A stretch of DNA of 64,000 bases. Source: CAVSDF01 sp963726715. Its GTDB lineage: Bacteria; Bacteroidota; Rhodothermia; Rhodothermales; BA12. Under the pieces are notes generated by a model. It worked only from the letters and a program-made list of their open reading frames with translations. It was not told the DNA's origin and did not search any database. The DNA lies in NCBI GenBank assembly GCA_963726715.1, contig CAVSDF010000010.1:939001-1003000 (forward strand). The letters run 5' to 3'. Numbering within the stretch: position 1 is the first letter of the stretch; each line of letters starts with the position of its first letter. A program made the translations under genes and the position numbers. Shown in pieces: positions 27,093 to 34,477 of the stretch.

Positions 27093-27587
27093 TCAGTCGG
27101 CGGCGATGAGGCGGAGCAGGCGCGACATCTCGACGGCGACGGTGGCGGCTTCGGCGCCCTTGTTGCCGACCGCGCCGCCCGCGCGGGCCATCGCCTGGTC
27201 GAGCGTATCGGTCGTGAGGACGCCGAAGACGACCGGGCGCCCGGTGTCGAGGGCGACGCGCTGCGCACCGGCGGCGGCCTGGGCGCAGACGTAGTCGAAG
27301 TGCGGCGTCTCGCCGCGGATGACGCAGCCGAGCAGCACGACGGCGTCGTAGGCGACGGGCGAGGTCGTGAGCATCGCCTGGGCGGCCAGCGGAAGCTCGA
27401 AGGCGCCGGGCACATCGACGACCGTCACGTCGGTCACGTCGGCGGCGGCGAGCGCGTCGCGGGCGCCGTCGAGCAGGCGCGTGGTGACGGCGTCGTTGTA
27501 GCGGCTCACCGCGACGCCGATGCGCAGCCCGGTGCCCGAGACCACGGCGGCGGGGGCATCGGTGCGGTTGGCGGCGACGGTGGGCAT
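27093..27587 (-). CDS. ribH: 6,7-dimethyl-8-ribityllumazine synthase
   Basis: 164 residues, the normal size. RibH signatures are all visible: GVAVSRYNDAVTTRLLDGA, the substrate loop VDVPGAFELPLAA, LGCVIRGETPHFDYVC with the catalytic histidine, and VVFGVLTTDTLDQA. The enzyme condenses 5-amino-6-ribitylaminouracil with dihydroxybutanone phosphate in riboflavin synthesis and usually assembles into a cytoplasmic icosahedral shell. The ATG at 27587 follows caccg. It sits between the PorZ-like and PHP genes in the same direction, with no other rib genes in view. Confidence 0.95.
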   Translation of the reverse strand: MPTVAANRTDAPAAVVSGTGLRIGVAVSRYNDAVTTRLLDGARDALAAADVTDVTVVDVPGAFELPLAAQAMLTTSPVAYDAVVLLGCVIRGETPHFDYVCAQAAAGAQRVALDTGRPVVFGVLTTDTLDQAMARAGGAVGNKGAEAATVAVEMSRLLRLIAAD

Positions 27588-27640
27588 CGGTGCGGGCGGG
27601 AGGCGCGAAGAAGAGAGAGGGCGGCGGGGCGATGGGCGCG

Positions 27641-28541
27641 TCAGACGATGCGGCGCATCGGCGGCAGATCGTCGGCGGCGACGGAGAAGCGTCCGAGGCG
27701 TTCGTCGTCGCCCGCGCGGTGCCCATGATAATCCGAGCCGCCCGTCTGGCACAAGCCACGCCGCCGCGCCTCCTCCACGAAGAAGCGCTCCGACGCCCAT
27801 CCGTGCGACGGATGCCGCACCTCGATCCCGTCGATGCCCGCCGCGACGAGCTGCCCGAGCGCGTCTTCCGACGGCAGGAACGCCGGATGCGCCGCGACGA
27901 CGAAGCCGCCTGCCGCGTGGACCATCCGGATCGCCTCGCGCGCCGGAAAGGGCGCCTTGGGCGCCGCCGCCGGACCGCCGTCGCGCAGGAACCGCTCGAA
28001 CGCATCGGGCACGTCCACCGCCGCGCCGACGGCCACGATCTCCGCCGCCACGTGCGGGCGCCCGATCGCGCCGCCGCCCGCGCGCGCCTCGACGCCCGCC
28101 ACCGTCACCGGCACGCCGAGGTCGTTGAGCCGCGCCACCATCTCCGCCGCCCGCGCCCGCCGGACGTGCTGAAACGCGTCGAGGTGGTCGCGCAGCGCCG
28201 CATCGCGCACATCGACCCCGAGCGCCAGCAAATGCACCTCCACATCCCCCGACGCCGAGGACGCCAACGTCGAGGACGCCGACGTGCCGCCCACCGAACC
28301 GCCGAGCCGATGCCCGCGCGGCGCCGCCGTCCGCGCGAGGGTGACGCTGAGTTCGACGCCTGCGACGAGGCCGATGCCCACGCGCCGCGCCGCCGACCGC
28401 CGCTTCGTCGATGCCGCCGAGCGTGTCGTGGTCGGTGATGGCGAGCAGGCCGATGCCCGCGGCATGGGCCGCAGCGACGAGCGCCGCCGGGGCGAGCCGT
28501 CCGTCGGAGGCCGTCGTGTGGGTGTGGAGGTCGGAGATCAC
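27641..28541 (-). CDS. PHP domain phosphoesterase (one frameshift)
   Basis: About 300 residues after correction. The start VISDLHTHTTASDGRLAPAA and LLAITDHDTLGGIDEA carry the metal-binding histidines of the PHP fold. One extra base near 28390 shifts the frame, and the chain continues VGIGLVAGVELSVTLA, IGRPHVAAEIVA, VHAAGGFVVAAHPAFLP and TGGSDYHGHRAGDDE. The order matches the TrpH/RNase AM type, which hydrolyses 3',5'-nucleoside bisphosphates or short 5' RNA ends. A GTG at 28541 is the best start. An insert of 15-20 residues with SSTLASSAS follows GVELS and looks like lineage-specific low complexity. Confidence 0.8.
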
Positions 28542-28611
28542 GGGCAGGGGGAGAACGGAAGAGCCGGAAACGAACGCCCGCGCGGCTGACAACGCCCCGT
28601 CACAGGGAGCG

Positions 28612-28735
28612 TTTGTGGGGTGGCGGGTTTGTGAGTTCATGGGGTGTGAGATCGCATCGACCTGTCCCGGTTTTTCCCCGCTACGCTCTCACCACCCCAC
28701 CCTCTCACCACCTCACCATCTCTCACCCCCTCCGA
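28612..28735. repeat. Composite intergenic repeat with GT-rich and AC-rich arms
   Basis: The left arm is GTTTGTGGGGTGGCGGGTTT followed by GTGAGTTCATGGGGTGTGAG. The interior is about 35 bases and includes the only T-run nearby (GGTTTTTCC). The right arm has CTCTCACCACCCCACCCTC and CTCACCACCTCACCATC. The element lies between the divergent PHP and HIT genes, so both promoters must share this spacer. Confidence 0.55.
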
Positions 28736-28849
28736 TTTGACGGCGCCGTCACCGGGCGGCGAGGGTCGTTCGCATAGATTGACGACCCGGTCCGTTTGGC
28801 CGGATTGCCGTCCCCGCCGCGCGCCGCCGCCCTTCCCTTCCCTCCCCCG

Positions 28850-29395
28850 ATGGACCGCCTCTGGAGCCCCTGGCGCGCGCGCCACGTCGCCTCGTTCGCC
28901 GATGGCGCGGGCGTCGATGCCGACGGGCGGACGCTCTTCGAGCGCCTCGCGGCCTCGGGCGACGACGAGGCGGCGCTCATCCTCTGGCGTGGGCGCCACG
29001 TCTTCGCCCTCCTCAACCGCTACCCCTACACGAACGGCCACCTGATGCTCGTGCCGTACCGCGCCGTCCGCGACTACGACGCGCTCACGGCGGGCGAGCA
29101 GGCCGAGCTGTTCTCCGCCCTTGCCCGCGCGATCCGGTGGCTGCGCGCGGCGCTCGCTCCCGAGGGCTTCAACGTAGGGATGAACCTCGGCAGCGCAGGC
29201 GGCGCCGCCATCGCCGAGCACCTGCACCTGCACGTCGTGCCCCGCTGGGCGGGCGACACCAATTTCATGCCCGTCGTCGGCGAGGCCAAGGTCATCCCCG
29301 AGGCCCTCGACGTCACCTACGCCCGCCTCCGCGACGCCATCGGCGCCGACGACGCGGCTGACGACGCCGACGCCCCGCGCGCCGACGCCTCCTGA
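28850..29395 (+). CDS. HIT family hydrolase/phosphorylase
   Basis: 181 residues. It starts MDRLWSPWRARHVASF, typical of the bacterial Ap4A-phosphorylase-like HIT branch, and carries LNRYPYTNGHLMLVPYR, GFNVGMNLGSAGGA and the histidine triad HLHLHVVPRW near residues 123-132. It acts on dinucleoside polyphosphates or nucleoside monophosphate conjugates in the cytoplasm. The tail beyond residue 155 is acidic and low in complexity. Its stop codon overlaps the next start as TGATG, so the two genes are probably translated together. The ATG at 28850 follows cctcccccg. Confidence 0.9.
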   Translation: MDRLWSPWRARHVASFADGAGVDADGRTLFERLAASGDDEAALILWRGRHVFALLNRYPYTNGHLMLVPYRAVRDYDALTAGEQAELFSALARAIRWLRAALAPEGFNVGMNLGSAGGAAIAEHLHLHVVPRWAGDTNFMPVVGEAKVIPEALDVTYARLRDAIGADDAADDADAPRADAS

Positions 29396-30654
29396 TGCCC
29401 CTCTCCCCGCCTCCTCCCGGCGCGCCTGGCCTCCCCGGCACGCCGCCCCTCGACGCCCGCCACGCCCGCGACGCCAACGGCGACGGTTTCGCCGACGCCC
29501 CCGGCAGCGCCATCGGCACGGCTCTCGACGAGACGCCCGACATGGCGCCGGTCGGGGCCATCGGCGTGCCGCCGCGGCGGCTCTCGCTCTGGCCCGTCGT
29601 CTGGGCGGCCGCGCTCGGGCTCGTCGTGACGGCCATCGTCTCGTTCGTCACCGACTTCGAGCTTGCCGACCTCGCGCTCTTCGCCGAGCGTCTGAACCCG
29701 TGGTGGTTCGCGGCGGCGATCGGGATGCTCGCGCTGCGCATCGTCTTCGGTGGGCTGCGGCTCACCGCCGTGTCGTCGGGGCGCCTCAGCATCGCGCAGG
29801 GGATGCGCGGGCAGCTCGCGTGGGACTTCTTCTCCAACGTCACCCCGAGCGCCGTCGGCGGCGGGCCGTTCACGGCGGCGTACGTCGCCCGCGACCGCGG
29901 CATCTCGCTCGGCGAGAGCGTGGCGATCCTGCTCTTCGCGATGCTCGTCGAGCAGTTCTGGACGTTCCTCTCGACGCTCCTCGTCCTCGGCCTGCTCGTC
30001 GCCGGCTACCCGATCCTGCCGCCCGAGGTGGGACTCACCGGGCGCATCGCCCTCGGCGTCTTCGCCACCATCACGGTCATCTGGACGGGCGTGATGACGA
30101 CGGCGCTGCTCCGCCGCCCGGACTGGATCGACCGCGGCGTCGAGGCCGTCTCCCGGTGGCCGCTCGTGCGGCGGCGCGGCGCGCGCATCCGCGCCGAAGG
30201 GCACACGCTCGCCACCCGCGCCCGCGTGCTCGGTGGCCACGGGCCGATGTTCTACGTCCGCGGCTTCGGCCTCGCCTCGCTCGCGTGGATCGCCCGCTAC
30301 CAGATGCTCGTCTTCCTCGTCTGGGCGGTCGACCCGACGGCCGACGGCCCGCTCGTCTTTCTGCGCTACCTCGCCCTCACGATGGCCACGATGACCCTCC
30401 CGACGCCAGGGGGCGCGGGCGGCGCCGAGGGGTTCTTCGCGCTCTTCATCGGCCCGCTCGTCTCGACGGCGGCGCTCGTGACGCCGCTGCTCATCGTCTG
30501 GCGGCTGCTCGGCTACTACCTCTTCCTCGTCCTCGGCTTCCCGCTCGCCTTCCGCGAGGGCGCGCCGGTGGAGGCGTCGTCGGACGGATCGCCTGCGGCG
30601 GATGTCGCCATGTCGGCGCTGGAATCGGCGTCGTCCTCCGAGTCCGGCAGGTAA
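29395..30654 (+). CDS. Flippase-like integral membrane protein (LPG synthase TM domain, UPF0104)
   Basis: 419 residues. About 60 proline- and acid-rich residues are followed by seven or eight membrane segments (LWPVVWAAALGLVVTAIVSF, WFAAAIGMLALRIVFGGLRL, AILLFAMLVEQFWTFLSTLL, ALGVFATITVIWTGVMTTAL). Family motifs are LTAVSSGRLSIAQGMR, FFSNVTPSAVGGGPFTAAYVARDRG and TLPTPGGAGGAEGFF. It belongs to the lysylphosphatidylglycerol synthase transmembrane/UPF0104 group, without a catalytic C-terminal domain, so lipid translocation is inferred rather than shown. Its last 46 codons overlap the tail of the convergent GreA/GreB-like frame. Confidence 0.82.
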   Translation: MPLSPPPPGAPGLPGTPPLDARHARDANGDGFADAPGSAIGTALDETPDMAPVGAIGVPPRRLSLWPVVWAAALGLVVTAIVSFVTDFELADLALFAERLNPWWFAAAIGMLALRIVFGGLRLTAVSSGRLSIAQGMRGQLAWDFFSNVTPSAVGGGPFTAAYVARDRGISLGESVAILLFAMLVEQFWTFLSTLLVLGLLVAGYPILPPEVGLTGRIALGVFATITVIWTGVMTTALLRRPDWIDRGVEAVSRWPLVRRRGARIRAEGHTLATRARVLGGHGPMFYVRGFGLASLAWIARYQMLVFLVWAVDPTADGPLVFLRYLALTMATMTLPTPGGAGGAEGFFALFIGPLVSTAALVTPLLIVWRLLGYYLFLVLGFPLAFREGAPVEASSDGSPAADVAMSALESASSSESGR

Positions 30655-31166
30655 TCGACGGCGAGGATGCGGAGGCGCTCGGCGCCGAGGCCGGTCTCGA
30701 CGGTTACCGTCTCGCCCGCGCGGTGGCCGGTGAGCGCCCGCGCGAGCGGCGAGACGAAGACGATGCGCCCGCTCGCCGCATCGGCCTCGTCGGCCCCGAC
30801 GATGGTGACGCGGCGCGTGTCGGCGGTGCCGTCCGGCGCGTCTGCCGGGGCGGTGGTGACCGTGGCGCCGAAGCGGGCTTCGGGCGGCGGCTCGTCGGGT
30901 ACGGGCACGACGCGGGCGGCGGCGAGGCGTTCGGCGAGGGCGGCCATCTGCTGGCTGAGCGTCGAGAGGCGGCGCGAGCGGTCGTCGCTGGCGGAGTCGT
31001 CGGCGTCCCACCGGGCGCGCTCGGCGATCAGCGCCTCGCGCTCGGCCCGCAGCAATCGCAAACCGCGCGGCGTGACGTAGTTGGGCACGCCCGCCGGGAG
31101 CGGCGCACGCGGCGCCACGACGGGGGGCGCGTCGGGGGCATCAGAGCCGGTGAACCCGCGGGACAT
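30516..31166 (-). CDS. GreA/GreB family transcription elongation factor (3' part of a fused frame)
   Basis: 216 residues if read from its own ATG (MSRGFTGSDAPDAPP). NYVTPRGLRLLRAEREALIA begins the N-terminal coiled coil. RRVTIVGADEADAASGRIVF and VSPLARALTGHRAGETVTVE form the C-terminal FKBP-like domain of GreA/GreB. The acidic then basic tail (PDSEDDADSS to KPRTRKR) overlaps the 3' end of the flippase-like gene on the other strand by 139 bases. The factor rescues stalled RNA polymerase by stimulating transcript cleavage. No stop codon separates it from the pullulanase upstream, so both an independent protein and a fusion are possible; an independent protein is more likely. Confidence 0.78.
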   Translation of the reverse strand: MSRGFTGSDAPDAPPVVAPRAPLPAGVPNYVTPRGLRLLRAEREALIAERARWDADDSASDDRSRRLSTLSQQMAALAERLAAARVVPVPDEPPPEARFGATVTTAPADAPDGTADTRRVTIVGADEADAASGRIVFVSPLARALTGHRAGETVTVETGLGAERLRILAVDYLPDSEDDADSSADMATSAAGDPSDDASTGAPSRKASGKPRTRKR

Positions 31167-34157
31167 GGGGATGGGGGATTGAGCGGGGGCGGTAACCCCC
31201 CTCCGCCCTTCGGGCACCTCCCCCGCGGGGCCGCGGGGGAGGACCGCCGCGGAGCGCGTCCAGCGCGCAGCGGCAGGAGGGGGTGGTGCGGTCCAGCGCG
31301 GAGCGGCAGGAGGGGCTACTGCCGCGACCCAGATGCGCGCGCTCTGGCCGGGGAGGCGGAGCGTGTGCGGGCGGTCGGCGGTGAGGCGGGCGTCGGGGCC
31401 ACGGAGGCCGGCCAGGTTCACCGCCCGGTCGTCGGCGACGAGGCGCCACGTGCCCTCCGGAAGCCGGATCTGCGTGAACGCCTGCGGCGCCGCGTCGGTG
31501 TTGATGAGCACGAGCACGCGCTCACCGACGGTGTAGCCGAGGAGCGCCGGGTTGGCGGGCGTGAGAAAGCGGTAGTAGTCGGGCGCGACGGCGGTGCCGA
31601 CGCGGAAGACGCGCCCGGCCTCGCTCATCCGCAGCGCCATCAGGCCCTTCCAGTAGGCGAGCATCGCGGCGTAATCGTTCGGACGCTTCGGCCCGTCCGG
31701 CGCGTCGGCGCGCACCGGCACCTCGCCCGGACTCGCGCCGACGGTCTGCCACTCGAAGCGATTCGCGGAGCGCTGGTTGTAGGTGTCGCGCTTGCCGTGG
31801 AAGTAGATCGGACCGGAGGCCGTGCGGATGATCCGCTCTTCGAGCGGTGCGAGGCCCTTCGAGCGCATGATCTCGGTGCCGCCGTGGAGCACGATGGGGC
31901 CGAGACCGGTGAAGAGGAGCGTCGCGGCGATCTTGAAGGGGCCTTCGTCGACGCCGCGGCGCCCGTCCCAGTCGCGCGTCGCAAACTGGTCGGCGAGCGC
32001 CCAGTTGTCGTGGATGTCGAGGTAGGAGATGCCCGCGTTGGGGCTGTGCTCGTCGGGAAAGGCGTTGCGGAGCGCGAGCATGACGCGGGCGCGCTGCGTC
32101 GTGTCGCCACCGGCGTAGCCGCGGTCGCGGCCCTTGTCGGTCGGGTTGCCCGTCGTGCCCTTGAAGGCGTCGCGGGCCTCGTCCTGGAAGTACGTGATCG
32201 GCGCGTCGAGCTTGTACCACGCCCAGTCGGGGTTGCGGACGGTCTCGGGGTCCGACGGCGGAATCCACGGCTCGCCGTAGACGATGGCGTCGGCGGGGAG
32301 GGCGGCTTTGAGGGCGAGGAGCGACTGCTGATCGACCTGTCCCGCGAGATCGACGCGGAAGCCGTCGACGCCGAACTCCTTCATCAACTCGACGCACTGG
32401 TCGATGAGCCAGCGCTGGACCATCGGCCGCTCCTCGAACTTGACCTCGTTGCCGAACGGCCCGATGTGCTGCCCGCGGTCGTCGGTGCGGTAGTAATAGA
32501 GCTTGTCGAGCGCGTTCCATCCGAAGCTGTACGTGCGCCCGTCCATGTTCTCGCCCGTGTGGTTGGGGACGATGTCGACGATGACGGCGAGGCCCGCGTC
32601 GTGGAAGGCTTCGACGAGGGCGCGGAACTCGGCGCGCTCGTCGCCGGGGGTGCCGCCGGGGGTGCGGTAGCGGCCCTCGATGGCGAAGGCGTGCGTCGTG
32701 CGGTATCCCCACTCGTAGTACTCGCGGTCGATGCCCTGCTCCTTCGCCCACGCGCCGAGCGAATCGTTGCCGCCGAACGTCGCCTGCCATTCGGCGTCGG
32801 GGTAGTGGAGGAATTCCTGGACGGGGAGCAGGTGGACGACGTTGATGCCCAAACGCGTCAGGTAGTCGAAGCCGATCGGCTCGCCGCGGTCGTTGCGCAG
32901 GCCCGCGCGGGTGAAGCCGACGAACGTCCCGCGCTCGCTCTCGGGCAGCGGCAGGTTGTCGGTGAAGTCCTGCACGTGTACCTCGTAGGCGACGACGTCC
33001 TCCATCGCCGGACGGCCGCCGCGCACCGGGCGGGGCGTGGAGAGCGGGCGCCAGACGCGGCTCTTGCCAAAACTGTCGTCGGAGACGCGGGCGTAGGGGT
33101 CGGAGACGGTCTGCGGCAGCTGGTCGAAGAACATCGACCCCGGCCCCGGCGGCCCGTCGACGCGCAGGTCGTACCAGGTGCCGTGGCGGTCGCCCTCGAC
33201 GAGCGCCTCCCAGACGCCGTCGTCGCCCTGCACCATCGCGACGGTTTCGCGGGCGCCGTCGGGTCCGGTCGGGGCGTGGCGGGCGGCCTCGTCGGTGCCG
33301 TAGAGGTAGAGCGTGAGGGCGGTCGCGCGCGGGGCGAAGGCGCGGAAGGCGGTGACGGTGCGGGCGGCGGGGCCGTCGCCAAGGGTCTCGATCTCGGCGC
33401 CGAGCGGACGGTCGGAGTAGAGCGTCCGCCAGAGGCCGTCGAAGCGCACGGCGGCGCCGAGCGTGTCGGCCTCGCCCGGCCCGACGCGCACGGTCAGGCT
33501 GTGGAGCTGCCCCGGCGCGAGGTCTTCGGCGGTGGCGACGAGCGTCCGCGAGCCCGTGTTCGGCGCGACGTGCGCGATCGGCACGACGTGCCCGTCCCAC
33601 CGCTCCAACCGGTACGAGGCGACATCGAGCGGGCGCGTGATGCCCTCGCCGCCGATGTCGACCCAGATGGCGCGGGGGCCACGCAGCTCGGCGACCATCC
33701 GCGGCGGCGAGACCTCGTGCAGGAAGACGAGGTTGCCGCCCTGTGCGTTCGGCGCTCCCGCGAGCGGGTCGAGCCACGCGCCGTCGTCGATGCGGAACTT
33801 GAAGGGCGTGCCGGGGCGGATGGCGGCGTAGGCCGGGTTGGGCACGGAGAGCTCCCAGACGTGCGGGTCGACGCGCGAGGCGAGCAGCTGCCACATCGGG
33901 TCGTCCATGTCGGTCGCCCACTCGCGGAAGGCGCCGGTGACGACGACGCGGTGCGGCGCGAGGCCGTAGGCGGCGGCGTCGAAGACGAAGTGGGTGGTGT
34001 CGGTGGCGTGGTAGTAGCCCTGCCGCCGGATGTCGGGGGCGTAGGGCTGGCCGTCGGCAGGGCGGGCGGTGAGCATCAGGAGAGCGACGAGGGCGAGTCC
34101 GGCGGCGAATCGCGCGCGAACGGGCGGGGCCAGAAACAGGACCGGGAGACGGGGCAT
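30516..34157 (-). CDS. Secreted pullulanase-type GH13 enzyme, reading frame continuing into GreA/GreB
   Basis: The frame spans 1213 residues; the glycosidase part is about residues 1-945. A signal peptide (FAAGLALVALLMLTARPADG) precedes N-terminal beta domains, then the alpha-amylase barrel. Visible conserved regions are EVHVQDF, GINVVHLLPVQEF, DIVPNHTGEN (region I), GFRVDLAG with the nucleophile aspartate (II), IVYGEPW with the acid glutamate (III) and DIHDNWA (IV). This fits a type I pullulanase cleaving alpha-1,6 bonds outside the cytoplasm. Past LPGQSARIWVAAVA the frame runs through repeat-derived sequence (31197-31320) without a stop and into the GreA/GreB-like protein. The ATG at 34157 follows cgccg. 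Confidence 0.82.
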   Translation of the reverse strand: MPRLPVLFLAPPVRARFAAGLALVALLMLTARPADGQPYAPDIRRQGYYHATDTTHFVFDAAAYGLAPHRVVVTGAFREWATDMDDPMWQLLASRVDPHVWELSVPNPAYAAIRPGTPFKFRIDDGAWLDPLAGAPNAQGGNLVFLHEVSPPRMVAELRGPRAIWVDIGGEGITRPLDVASYRLERWDGHVVPIAHVAPNTGSRTLVATAEDLAPGQLHSLTVRVGPGEADTLGAAVRFDGLWRTLYSDRPLGAEIETLGDGPAARTVTAFRAFAPRATALTLYLYGTDEAARHAPTGPDGARETVAMVQGDDGVWEALVEGDRHGTWYDLRVDGPPGPGSMFFDQLPQTVSDPYARVSDDSFGKSRVWRPLSTPRPVRGGRPAMEDVVAYEVHVQDFTDNLPLPESERGTFVGFTRAGLRNDRGEPIGFDYLTRLGINVVHLLPVQEFLHYPDAEWQATFGGNDSLGAWAKEQGIDREYYEWGYRTTHAFAIEGRYRTPGGTPGDERAEFRALVEAFHDAGLAVIVDIVPNHTGENMDGRTYSFGWNALDKLYYYRTDDRGQHIGPFGNEVKFEERPMVQRWLIDQCVELMKEFGVDGFRVDLAGQVDQQSLLALKAALPADAIVYGEPWIPPSDPETVRNPDWAWYKLDAPITYFQDEARDAFKGTTGNPTDKGRDRGYAGGDTTQRARVMLALRNAFPDEHSPNAGISYLDIHDNWALADQFATRDWDGRRGVDEGPFKIAATLLFTGLGPIVLHGGTEIMRSKGLAPLEERIIRTASGPIYFHGKRDTYNQRSANRFEWQTVGASPGEVPVRADAPDGPKRPNDYAAMLAYWKGLMALRMSEAGRVFRVGTAVAPDYYRFLTPANPALLGYTVGERVLVLINTDAAPQAFTQIRLPEGTWRLVADDRAVNLAGLRGPDARLTADRPHTLRLPGQSARIWVAAVAPPAAPRWTAPPPPAAARWTRSAAVLPRGPAGEVPEGRRGVTAPAQSPIPMSRGFTGSDAPDAPPVVAPRAPLPAGVPNYVTPRGLRLLRAEREALIAERARWDADDSASDDRSRRLSTLSQQMAALAERLAAARVVPVPDEPPPEARFGATVTTAPADAPDGTADTRRVTIVGADEADAASGRIVFVSPLARALTGHRAGETVTVETGLGAERLRILAVDYLPDSEDDADSSADMATSAAGDPSDDASTGAPSRKASGKPRTRKR
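31197..31242. repeat. CCTCC palindromic repeat inside the pullulanase frame
   Basis: A hairpin GCCC-TTC-GGGC at 31205-31215 is followed by twelve-base perfect arms CCTCCCCCGCGG and CCGCGGGGGAGG at 31217-31242. A related double hairpin lies at 16110-16141. The element sits where the pullulanase should end, and it stays open in the minus-strand frame. Confidence 0.65.
31258..31315. repeat. Two-unit tandem repeat of period 33
   Basis: GTCCAGCGCGCAGCGGCAGG plus AGGGG at 31258-31282 and the near-identical unit at 31291-31315 differ at one position. The 33-base period equals 11 codons, and the minus-strand frame reads PRWTAPPPPAA and ARWTRSAAV across them. It extends the repeat-derived linker between the glycosidase and GreA/GreB parts. 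Confidence 0.65.
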
Positions 34158-34189
34158 CGGCGAAAGCGAAGGACAGGGAAGATAGCGGG

Positions 34190-34450
34190 GGTGAGTGGGT
34201 TGGCGAGTCGTGGGGCGTGGGCGAGTTGGTGAGGGTCGGCGCCTCCTCGACCGCAGGCGCAACCCGAACAGGTCGGCGAGCCGTCAACCGACGGCCCGGT
34301 ATCGACGCCCGGTAGAGACGCATCGGCGATGCGTCTCTACGACCCCGACCGGTCCGTACAGCGGCCCCGGCGCGGTGCCGATGTCGGCCGCAGGGGCGAC
34401 GATCCCTCGCAACGATCCACCACCCACAAACACACTCCTCTCCAACTCAT
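34190..34450. repeat. Spacer with GT-rich arm, palindrome and AC-rich arm
   Basis: No gene is supported between the pullulanase start and ktrB. The GT-rich arm is GTGAGTGGGTTGGCGAG with GGGCGAGTTGGTGAGGGT. The interior carries the palindrome at 34312-34340. The AC-rich part (CCACCCACAAACACACTCC, CTCCAACTCATC) runs up to ktrB. The arms are weaker complements here than at 2219 or 9419. Confidence 0.5.
34304..34340. repeat. Palindromic repeat GTAGAGACGCATCG-G-CGATGCGTCTCTAC, second copy
   Basis: Identical over 37 bases, including the leading GACGCCCG, to the copy at 19833-19869. Fourteen-base perfect arms flank one central G. It lies between the divergent pullulanase and ktrB genes, so a terminator role is unlikely for this copy; it is better explained as a dispersed repeat. 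Confidence 0.8.
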
Positions 34451-34477
34451 CTTCCCCCGTGGCGTAGCTTGCGCGCC

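Noticed and set aside
27588..27640. FMN riboswitch upstream of ribH
   Set aside because: The spacer is only about 50 bases and none of the conserved RFN core is visible.
24786..27728. Plus-strand frame of 980 codons opposite the PorZ-like gene
   Set aside because: Shadow of the minus-strand gene; extreme arginine and alanine content and no domain.
31197..31320. CRISPR array
   Set aside because: Only two 33-base units and one palindrome, with no equal-length spacers and no cas genes.
29700..34232. Open frame of 1510 codons on the plus strand
   Set aside because: It is antisense to the pullulanase and crosses the flippase gene in another frame. Its composition is arginine-, valine- and glycine-rich and shows no family motifs; it is a product of the high GC content.
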